NCBI GenBank assembly: GCA_036362985.1
Contig: JAYGXS010000003.1
Coordinates: 73,007,535-73,071,534, forward strand
Length of the DNA stretch: 64,000 bases
Origin: Ligula intestinalis
Lineage: Eukaryota; Platyhelminthes; Cestoda; Diphyllobothriidea; Diphyllobothriidae
Reading direction: 5' to 3'
Numbering within the stretch: the stretch's first letter is position 1; the number at the start of each line of letters is the position of its first letter. Shown one piece after another: positions 56,722-64,000 of the stretch. Under the pieces are notes generated by a model. It did not search any database. It saw nothing but the letters and a program-made list of their open reading frames with translations, and was not told where the DNA came from. Made by a program: the position numbers and the translations under genes.

Positions 56722-59289
56722 CACTCGCGACACAGTCGCCTGTTTTACGTGACCGACAAGTCCACAGGGTTCCGTTTCTTGATCGACACAGGTGCAGAGG
56801 TTAGCGTTGTACCGCCCCCTCTTCGTCATCATCTCCAGCCATCGCAGTTTACACTGCAGGCTGCGAACAACACTTCTATCGCCACGTTCGGTCAACGGTC
56901 CCTAACTTTAGACCTTGGGCTTCGTCGCCGTTTCCAATGGGTTTTCATCCAGGCCGACGTCCAGTCACCTATCATTGGAGCAGATTTCCTATCACACTTC
57001 GGCCTCACAGTCGACCTTAAACATCAGAAGTTGCTAGATCCTACCACTCAGCTGTTTACTGTCGGGTTAGTTTCGCGTGAGCCTTCCGCTGGCATCCACT
57101 TGGCCGTTCCAAGCCCGCCATTTTCTGACATCTTGAGGGATTATCCTTCCCTCTCTAAGCCTTGTCAGTTTACGGAGCAAGTTCAACACGCTGTTCGCCA
57201 TCATATCACTACCACCGGCAGACCGGTCCATGCTCATCCGCGTAGGCTTCATCCTGAGAAGCTACAAATCGCGAAGAACGAATTCGAGCACATGTTGAAT
57301 TTGGGGATTATCCGTCCTTCGTCCAGTCCATGGGCTTCACCACTGCACATGGTTCCCGAAAAGTCATCTGATGATTGGCGGCCATGCGGTGATTATCGTG
57401 CTCTCAATCGAGCTACAGTCCCGGACCGGTACCCGATTCCCCATATTCATGACTTTTCCCACATGTTGGCTGGAAAGACGATTTTTTCCAAGATTGACCT
57501 CGTGCGAGCATATCACCAAATACCGGTCGCGGAGGAGGACATCCCTAAAACCGCCGTCACGACTCCATTCGGCCTGTTTGAATTCCTTCGCATGCCTTTT
57601 GGTTTGCGGAATGCGGCCCAAACGTTTCAGCTTTTTGTCGATGACATTTTGCGCGGTCTCTCCTTCAAGTTCGTGTACATCGACGACATCCTTGTCGTCA
57701 GCTCGTCACCCGAAAAACATGTTGAACACTTACGCCAAGTTTTCGATCGTTTCCAACAAAATGGTCTACAGCTCAACGTCGATAAGTGTCTTTTTGGCGT
57801 CACTTCTCTGGATTTTCTTGGCCATCATCTTGACCAAAACGGGATCACACCCCTCCCAGACATGGTGCAAAGCGTGTTGTCTTTTCGAGCTCCGAAGTCC
57901 ATAACTCAGCTTCGCCGTTTCATCGGCCTAATCAACTACTACCGGCGTTTCATACCAAATTGCGCCGCCATCCTGGCACCTTTGACGGATCTTTTGAAGT
58001 CAAAGTCCAAGTCGCTTCAACTTTCACCCAGTGCTCTTGAAGCATTCGAGGCAGCCAAGAAAGCACTCGAGGACGCCACCCTGCTTCATCATCTGAGCAC
58101 CGATACTGATACACAACTTATTCTGACCACCGATGCCTCCAACATTGCCGTAGGCGCAGTTCTGCAGCAACAGGTTCACGGACAGTTGCAGCCGCTAGCT
58201 TTTTTCTCTCAGAAGCTTCAGCCGGCGCAAACTCGCTATAGTACTTTCTCGCGTGAACTTCTCGCCATTTACCTGGCCATCCGTCATTTTCGACACCTGC
58301 TCGAGGGGAGAGATTTTCAGGTCCACACGGATCACAAACCTCTCACTTACGCCCTCAAAGCTAAGCCAGATCGGTATTCGCCGCGCGAAGTACGTCACCT
58401 GGATTACATCTCTCAATTCACCTCAGACATACGCTACGTCCGCGGTGATGAGAATGTTGTTGCTGATGCCTTGTCCCGTCCTGAGGTCAACGCTCTTATC
58501 ACCACGTTAGATCTGGCGAAGCTTGCGGAAGCGCAGGCGCTTGATGACTCCATCATTGAAATGCTTGCGTCTTCTGTGCTTCAGCTGCGTGAGGCTCCGC
58601 TCCCCGCGGCACCAGGCTCTATCATGTGTGATTTTTCTACAGGTAACCCTCGTCCTGTAGTACCCCAATCCTACCGGAAGGTTGTTTTCGACCACTTCCA
58701 TTCGCTATCCCACCCTGGTGTTCGTGCCGGCCGCAAACTCATCGCAGCCCGTTTCGTCTGGCCAAAGATGAACACCGACATTGCTACTTGGACCAGGCAG
58801 TGCTTAGCCTGTCAAAAGAATAAGGTCCAGCGACACACCGTTTCACCTCCCAGCACGTTCACGGTTCCCGACGCCCGTTTTCAACACGTCCACATGGAGT
58901 TAGTCGGACCGTTACCCCCATCTCGCGGTTTCACGCACATTCTGACTGCTGTTGATCGTTTCACACGATGGCCCATCGCCGTTCCCATCTCGGATACCTC
59001 GGCAGAGAATGTTGCCATGGTTTTCCTTACGCACTGGATAGCCAACTTCGGTGTTTCAGCTACACTTACCACTGACCGCGGAAGTCAGTTCACATCTGCA
59101 CTCTTCCGTGAGTTCACCAAACTGCTTGGGTGCTCGCATATCACCACCACTGCCTACCACCAAGTAATCAAACGGTCTCGTGGAACACCTTCACCGTCAG
59201 TTGAAGTCAGCGTTGATGTCTCAACCTGCCCCGCACAACTGGAGCGACAACCTGCCGTTCGTCCTCCTCGGCATTCGCTCGGCTGTTAA
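56677..59289 (+). pseudogene. pol: pol: protease, RT, RNase H, integrase (frameshifted near its end)
   Basis: The open frame runs 56638-59289 (883 codons from its first Met) but is probably entered at the GGGAAAC slip. Approximate residues counted from 56638: protease '[11 protein letters not shown]' (48-58) and 'IIGADFL' (112-118); RT from ~215 with '[12 protein letters not shown]' (284-295) and 'YIDD' (347-350); RNase H 'TTDAS' (497-501), Glu540 and 'HTDHKPL' (563-569); integrase zinc region with C722 and C725; core 'HMELVGPLP' (752-760), where the first catalytic Asp is Glu754; 'TTDRGSQF' (811-818), Asp813 intact. After 'TTTAYH' (~841) a frameshift at about 59163-59175 ruins the last 40 residues; the true continuation is in the frame of 59180-59869. 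Confidence 0.88.
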
Positions 59290-59869
59290 GGAAGACATTC
59301 AGTGCACTGCCGCCGATCTTGTTTACGGCACATCCCTCCGTTTACCTGGTGAGCTCGTGCAGTCTTCCTCCATCACCCCTGACGCCACGAACACCTTCGT
59401 GCAACAGCTGCAGCAACGCATGGCCGCACTTCGCCCAACCCCCACCCGCGCGACACCTCGACGCGTTTTCATGCACGACGACTTGCACACAACCCCATTC
59501 GTGTTTGTCCGGCACGACGCAGTTCGCAGGCCCCTTTGCCCACCATACGATGGTCCCTTCAAAGTACTTGAACGGAAGGACAAATATTTCGTCATTCAAA
59601 GGGCTGATGCTACCGATACAGTCTCCATCGACAGACTAAAGCCGGCCTACGTTGAATGCACTCCACTATCACCTGGTCCGTCCACTTTCGGGGCACCTTC
59701 ACCCTGCACTCCACCTGCATCCCCCGGCCCACCGCCACCCTCCCCACCCGAACCTACCCCCACCCGAACCTACCCCCACCCCTCTAACCCCTCCCACTCC
59801 TCCCCCCCTTCCACTCGTTCTGGTAGACATGTTCGCTTTCCTACCAACTTGCGAGACTTTGTTGTTTAA
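59180..59869 (+). pseudogene. Integrase C-terminal part, separated by frameshift
   Basis: This frame continues the integrase from the catalytic Glu region ('[12 protein letters not shown]') through '[16 protein letters not shown]' to the GPY/F-type module ('PYDGPFKVLERKDKYFVI', 'SIDRLKPAYVE'). The last ~70 residues are Pro-rich with a duplicated PEPTPTRTYPHP-like stretch. The stop is TAA at 59867-59869. No chromodomain is seen. Confidence 0.8.
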
Positions 59870-59917
59870 CCTTTTTGTACATCCTCTTTTGTCGAGCGTT
59901 TGTAACCCACCAACGCT

Positions 59918-59932
59918 CTGGTGGGGGAGTTA
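59918..59932 (+). promoter_or_regulatory. Polypurine tract
   Basis: GGTGGGGGAG directly precedes the 3' LTR, as expected for the plus-strand primer. Confidence 0.7.
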
Positions 59933-60458
59933 TGTGGGCTCTTGGCCCTACTTATGTGTTTTTTCAATTTATCAATAACCAAGTTTGTTAAAACTAAATA
60001 CAACACACGTAGACACTTTCGGTTTTGACGCGTGCTAGCAACTATCTTGCTAATCACCCTCCACGGCTCAACTCTCTCCTCACCTACCGCTGTTTATTTT
60101 GCCCTTCAACGACACCTCTCTGGTGATCACTTTCGGGCTCCAGGAGAATCCAGCGACAATTTGCAAACGAGTTTTCTCTCCGTTTTTGCAACTCGCAGCC
60201 CAACAAATTCGGATCCCAGTCCTCGCAGAGTTATCCTTTGGCAAGTCGACTACTTGACTACTGCCGACTAGGATCGTGAAAAACCTAAGTGAGTTGTATC
60301 ATTTCTAATCTTCATCGTCAATCTCTTTACTGGATTTTACGACTTTTCCACTAGAATAGTCTAGTAAATCCCTTATTAGCAGTTAGTCTACCCTCGAAAG
60401 TTTTCCATTGCGTATTTGCTAAGACGTTTTGTATATTTGCAGTGGTAAAGCCTCTACA
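59933..60458 (+). repeat. 3' LTR
   Basis: 526 bp, same ends as the 5' LTR. Differences are mostly transitions scattered along its length. Confidence 0.9.
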
Positions 60459-60535
60459 AGCTAAGCATTCAACAAAAATCTTCATTGTACGACACACCCG
60501 GCCCAAAGATTAAATTGCGCTAGTTTTGCAATGAC

Positions 60536-60582
60536 GAGGCCCTCCGGGCCTAAAATATAAAAATTTATTTATTTATTTATTA
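60536..60582 (+). repeat. Hairpin plus (TTTA)n tract, LINE-tail-like
   Basis: 'GGCCCTCCGGGCC' is palindromic and is followed by an AT-rich linker and TTTATTTATTTATTTATT (60564-60581). A hairpin plus short-unit tail is a common 3' end of LINEs, but no coding remnant precedes it here. Confidence 0.45.
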
Positions 60583-60599
60583 AGTGCTAGAGAACTGTT

Positions 60600-61586
60600 T
60601 TTGTTTAACTTTGTATGTATGGGGACGTTTCTAAACACATCAATGTTATCCAAAAATCTAGCCAATATGCCACATCTATAAACAAAAGACTTCTACATTG
60701 TCGACCGGAAAAAGTTTCAGGAGCTTGCTGACAACAAATATGGCAATATCAAAATCTCATCTAGCATGGTTATTTTTCAGGACTTCAGTCGTCGATAAAA
60801 TGTTTTCAAATACTTAACTTATTTTCTGAAATCTCACGAACTGTGGTCCAAAAGTTCTTGTCATGCAGTGAAGATTTGGCCTAAAGGTTTACCCATAACA
60901 ATGTCTAACTCCCCTCTACGAGTGTTTGCTCGAGATCGAGGATTATTTAAAATGGTCAACCGCAGTAAACTTCTGGAATCCTAGACCTTTTATGTTTGCA
61001 TTGGTTTTAAAGGGTCATGGTTTATCCTATGCTCTTCTTGCCACCATTCTTTATATGAAACTGCACGTATTTATTGCTCGGATTATGGATTATGCTGAAG
61101 TAGTAGCAGCATTTTACCTGTGCGGACTACGAGTAAGGACCTAGATGTCATTATAAGAACACGTTATGATAAAAGGTACTGGCAGTTTGATTTTTCGTTT
61201 TCATAAACATTGCAAACGTAAACCTTTATCACCCACGTTATTGATAACCTGAAATAGTTTTGGGATAACTAGGGTCCTCCCCTGTGTCTGTGTCCACAAC
61301 GGTGTTAATTTAAACGCATCCGTCAAAAAGATGAGGTATAATATCAAATATTGAGTGACAGTAGGTCAATCTGCCGCAGTAAGTGCGTTGATCCGTGGAA
61401 GATTAGGGCTAGAGTTAACGTGAAATAGGAAGTAGAGTCTCGCTTCGAGCCTTTTAACCCAAAGAAATGTCATGTTCGCAAACTGACATCGCTCCCCATA
61501 AGAAATAACGGATCGGGGAAGAGAAAATAGTTTTGGAGTAAAATCTTTCGGAATATTTTTAACCTAACCGCGGTCAGAGGCATTCA
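60600..61586. other. No supported gene
   Basis: AT-rich. The 72-codon frame at 60926-61144 has no domain. Confidence 0.4.
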
Positions 61587-61859
61587 TCAGACCAAAGAGG
61601 GGACAGGAGTATTCCACGCTAGGTAGAACAAAATGCGGTATAGTTTTAGCTTAAATTCCAAAGGGAAAAAATTATGCGATATAAAACCACATACTGCTGC
61701 GGCCTTTGCAGAAATTCGATCCGCATGAGAGGATAATGCTAGTTTATTCATATTACTTACACCGAAGTCCTTCCATACTTGCAACATTTCAGATAACATC
61801 CATGATTTTCCACTAATTATATCCCTTCCAACTTTCTTTACCTCTAAAAATCCTTTCAT
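61587..61859 (-). pseudogene. LINE RT C-terminal fragment
   Basis: A 90-codon minus-strand frame reads '...VWKDFGVSNMNKLALSSHADRISAKAAAVCGFISHNFFP...' and 'KLYRILFYLAWNT'. The pattern D.GV....L....H.........A....GFI..NF.......LY matches the post-catalytic thumb region of CR1/Jockey-type RTs. It is a different subfamily from the 38-kb LINE. Confidence 0.45.
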
Positions 61860-62049
61860 CTGTGGTTCTCACTATACCTTCCTTTAGAACAACTTACCAG
61901 TCCATATTAAGACGTCATCTAGCCTGGCCTTTTAAAGAGAAGACAGCGCCTTTATCTTAACACTGATTCTATTAACATTTCACTTAAATCATCTTTTCTA
62001 AGCATCTTTCTAGAGTGTATAGGCAGCTAAACGGCGCCAAAGATGTGCT

Positions 62050-62075
62050 TTACAAATAAACCTTATTATTATTAA
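62050..62075 (+). repeat. LINE/SINE-type (TTA)n tail
   Basis: 'AATAAACCTTATTATTATTA' marks a 3' end with a TTA microsatellite immediately before the next LINE scrap. Confidence 0.5.
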
Positions 62076-62079
62076 ACGC

Positions 62080-62527
62080 GCGACACAGGTGCTGTTTGCG
62101 ATTAGGCGGGAATTTGTCAACATCGACAAGGAGCTCTTCAGGAAAACCTACGGAGCGTTTGTTCGGTCCCACTTGGAGTATGCCATCCAGGCCTGGCGTC
62201 CGTGGTTCAAGAAGGATTACCTGTACCTGGAACGAGTGCCAGCGAGGGCTACGAAGATAGCCAAGAATCTTGGCCATCTAGCTTATGAAGACAGACTGAC
62301 CGAACTTGATCTTTTTCCTCTCAATTTTAGGCAAATCCGCTGTGACCTCAGAAAAACATACCGCATTGATAGAGGCTGTGAGTACGCCCTAGAATTTGAC
62401 GATTTCTTCGAATTGGCTTGGACTGATCATCTGCGGGGTCATCCCTTTAAATTTGAATTTTCGAGCAAAACCAAGGCGATTATATTTCAAGTTTTATACA
62501 GAAAGATACCGTCTTTGGGCAAAAATT
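62080..62527 (+). pseudogene. CR1-like LINE C-terminal fragment
   Basis: The 146-codon frame (62089-62529) holds 'SHLEYAIQAWRPWFKKDYLY', 'LTELDLFPLNFRQIRCDL', 'FDDFFELA' and 'LRGHPFKFEF'. All of these align with the C-terminus of the 38-kb element (AIQAWRPW, LNLFPLRYRQLRGDL, FFELATTTNLRGHPLKL). It is a severely 5'-truncated insertion; the frame ends with TGA. Confidence 0.75.
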
Positions 62528-62719
62528 GAATCAAAAAACCTATTATTCTAAACAATCTTCCGTCAAATTTCCTTCGATACCCCCACTGCTCGACGAGGAA
62601 CTCTTCTCCAAATCGGGCATATCACTGGAAATATTGGCTCGGCCTACATAGTCTAATTGTCCCAATCAGTCTCGTCAGGGTTCTGAGGAGTATCCACGGA
62701 CAGGCTAAGTCGTTATATT

Positions 62720-62975
62720 TATATACTGCTGTTTATAATTACTAGAAGACTATAATTATCTAAGTAAAGGCCACCTTATCAGTTTATATCTTGCTTTTTT
62801 CAGCCCAAATTAGTACCAGTTGGCAACTATTAGACTTCACTATCTCGGTGTATAATCGCTAGAAAACTTTATTCATATAATTAAGGACACCCTATCTTTT
62901 GTATTTTCCTTACGTCAATATACTCCCTGGTAGTAACTATTAGACTACACTTTCTCGGTTGCTGATACGTCTAGT
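62720..62975 (+). repeat. ~110-117-bp tandem repeats, leader-like
   Basis: 'TATAATTACTAGAAGAC' (62734) matches 'TATAATCGCTAGAAAAC' (62851), and 'AACTATTAGACTTCAC' (62825) matches 'AACTATTAGACTACAC' (62935). About two diverged units end some 55 bp before the ATG at 63029. Tandem leader repeats upstream of a first ORF are typical of LINE promoters. Confidence 0.55.
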
Positions 62976-63028
62976 CTGACCGACGCCGCAATAGTTTATA
63001 AGTATAACGTTTGAGCTAAAGTTTTAGC

Positions 63029-64000
63029 ATGCAGAACTTAGAAGTCCACGACCAAACTGTGGATGGAAAAAAAGCCCTTTCGGAAGCCGGCGTCGATCCC
63101 TCGACCTTCGATTTAGGAGGCGAACGTCTTAGCCGCTCGGCCACTGCGACCCAGCTTTGCGACTCACAGAAAGCTAAGTGCATTGACAGAGTTGACACGA
63201 TACAATTTGCCAACGAATTCCACGACCAAACTATCCCAGCCACTGCAACCCAGCTACGCGGCTCACAGAAAGTTATGTGCATTGACAGTGTTAACACGAT
63301 AAATTCTGCCAACGAACTCCACGACCAAACTGTCCCGTGTGACAAGCAGTGCGACATAAGAGACAAGGGTATAAACCCTACGGCCACTATGACCACCTCG
63401 CACAATTCACATAAGGGTAAGAACAGTGACACGGATGACACGCATTGCCCGACGGCATGCGAACATTGCAAACATTGCCCGAAAATATCAAAATTGGAGT
63501 CACGTATAGATTTACTAGGGGATGTTATCACATGGTTGCTCAAGAATGGCACATTAAAGCCGCTAGATGAAACCAGTGGAAATCAGCAGCTAGAATCCGT
63601 CTTGACGGAAGTCGCTACCAGGCACCAGCCAATCGGTCCAAGCGCGATTAAAACTGAAGAAAAGCAAACACAAACAAGCCCTAATCTACCGTCCCAAGAA
63701 AGTTCAGGTTCTGGGATCATCAAAACGGCCAGGAGAAGAGGGAAGCGTCTACCTGACCAACCAGTCTCACCCTCTTTACAGGTCAAAACTAGTGAAATTG
63801 CACGAAAGGGGATCGGAGAAGAGCTGGGAGAAGAAAAAGAGACAGTATTTGAACCGAGACAACTGCGGTCCGATGCACACAAAGCGATGAAAGCGAAGGA
63901 AGCCGCCGAAAAACAAACGAGGGAGCCCATACTTACAGTGCACGCCCCCACAGTTGATCAATCAGCCACCGCTGAGACGCGTTTAAACAATCTCGCCGTA
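63029..64000 (+). CDS. Long open frame running off the window; probable LINE ORF1
   Basis: ATG at 63029 is the first after an in-frame TAA (63017-63019). The frame stays open for 324 codons to the last base. It contains a 33-residue tandem pair (codons 38-70 and 71-103; 'ATATQL', 'SQK', 'CID', 'FHDQT'/'LHDQT'), a Cys/His cluster 'HCPTACEHCKHCP' (about 140-152), a short helix-prone segment 'ISKLESRIDLLGDVITWLLK' (154-173), and a basic, Glu/Lys-rich region (RRRGKR; about 235-300). No RT or endonuclease motif appears yet. Zinc-binding plus coiled-coil plus basic composition, and the upstream tandem leader repeats, suggest the nucleic-acid-binding ORF1 of a non-LTR element. A host gene exon is the alternative. 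Confidence 0.55.
   Translation, partial: MQNLEVHDQTVDGKKALSEAGVDPSTFDLGGERLSRSATATQLCDSQKAKCIDRVDTIQFANEFHDQTIPATATQLRGSQKVMCIDSVNTINSANELHDQTVPCDKQCDIRDKGINPTATMTTSHNSHKGKNSDTDDTHCPTACEHCKHCPKISKLESRIDLLGDVITWLLKNGTLKPLDETSGNQQLESVLTEVATRHQPIGPSAIKTEEKQTQTSPNLPSQESSGSGIIKTARRRGKRLPDQPVSPSLQVKTSEIARKGIGEELGEEKETVFEPRQLRSDAHKAMKAKEAAEKQTREPILTVHAPTVDQSATAETRLNNLAV
63074..63150 (-). pseudogene. tRNA-like sequence (Leu/Ser type) antisense to the open frame
   Basis: The minus strand reads 'TGGCCGAGCGG' (63133-63143), a perfect A box, then a poor anticodon arm (TTCG/CGAA around CCTCCTAAAT), a variable-arm-like stretch, 'GGATCGACGCC' (63089-63099), a B box with about two mismatches, and a T7 run (63067-63073) that would stop Pol III. 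The anticodon loop is too long and the acceptor stem does not pair, so it is a tRNA pseudogene or SINE head and not a functional tRNA. Confidence 0.5.
63140..63337 (+). repeat. Two 99-bp in-frame tandem units
   Basis: Units 63140-63238 and 63239-63337 are each exactly 33 codons and share most positions (GCCACTGC, CCCAGCT, CTCACAGAAAG, TGTGCATTGACAG-like, CACGACCAAACT). A third 'CACGACCAAACT' at 63047 is 174 bp upstream of the next, 75 bp more than the unit length, which corresponds to the tRNA-like segment. Confidence 0.8.

Larger units (their letters stand above)
55057..60458 (+). mobile_element. Ty3/gypsy LTR retrotransposon, 5.4 kb
   Basis: Complete layout: 5' LTR 55057-55581, primer-binding site, gag, pol (protease, RT, RNase H, integrase), polypurine tract, 3' LTR 59933-60458. 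The LTRs start TG and end CA, and the element is flanked by AGCT on both sides (55053-55056 and 60459-60462). By eye the LTRs differ at roughly 14 sites in 525, suggesting a fairly recent insertion. It carries three lesions: a stop in gag, a frameshift in integrase, and a first integrase Asp changed to Glu. The domain order (integrase after RNase H) defines Ty3/gypsy. Confidence 0.92.

Noticed and set aside
63016..63552. 178-codon minus-strand frame rich in hydrophobic and Cys/Ser residues with internal repeats
   Set aside because: It is the antisense of the 63029-64000 open frame; its repeats are the complement of the two 99-bp units, and the plus frame extends further without a stop.
63583..63951. 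122-codon minus-strand frame that looks membrane-like
   Set aside because: Shadow of the Glu/Lys-rich part of the plus-strand frame; complementing such codons yields Phe/Leu/Ser-rich strings.

Overview
This is a eukaryotic, intron-containing, repeat-saturated window. It most likely comes from a parasitic flatworm, possibly a diphyllobothriid-type tapeworm. The evidence is a mix of decayed Penelope-like elements (PLEs) with hammerhead-like terminal repeats, CR1-like and RTE-like LINEs, a Ty3/gypsy element, tRNA-derived short elements, and a host gene with a 35-nt intron, a size class typical of flatworm genes. Species is inference only. There are two assembly gaps (26149-26158 and 44171-44270).

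Layout. 0-6 kb: minisatellites, a dead PLE reverse-transcriptase scrap (1.8-2.05 kb), a direct-repeat-bounded hammerhead-like unit (3.99-4.41 kb) and a PLE with long inverted arms (4.44-5.88 kb). 6-18 kb: two copies of a MITE-like family (one with 22-bp terminal inverted repeats), PLE remnants at 9.4, 10.2-11.05 and 14.0 kb, and a palindromic PLE terminus at 17.6 kb. 18-29 kb: tRNA-like elements, copies of interspersed family A, and another PLE fragment (27.5-28.4 kb). 29-43 kb: five copies of an unrecognised ~1.1-kb repeat (family B), four of them in two B-A-B blocks that are mirror images of each other, then a broken CR1-like LINE (37.9-40.8 kb). 45.3-46.2 kb: an RTE-like LINE 3' end.

49.0-53.8 kb, minus strand: the one convincing host gene. 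I assemble four exons (717 nt including stop, 238 aa) into a TMEM179-like four-pass membrane protein. All splice phases fit. Intron 2 carries a PLE with ~460-bp inverted arms in the antisense direction.

55.06-60.46 kb: a nearly complete Ty3/gypsy retrotransposon with 525/526-bp LTRs (about 97% alike by eye), a 4-bp target duplication, and gag and pol joined by a textbook -1 frameshift signal (GGGAAAC, 6-nt spacer, stem-loop). It is inactivated by a stop in gag, a frameshift in integrase and a changed first catalytic Asp of integrase. 61.6-64.0 kb: LINE scraps, then a tandem-repeat leader and a 324-codon open frame (63029 to the window edge). That frame is probably the ORF1 of a fresh LINE and has no stop inside the window. 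It contains two 99-bp repeats and runs antisense through a tRNA-like sequence.

No CRISPR, operon or prokaryotic feature is present. Apart from the TMEM179-like gene, nearly all coding potential is transposon-derived.
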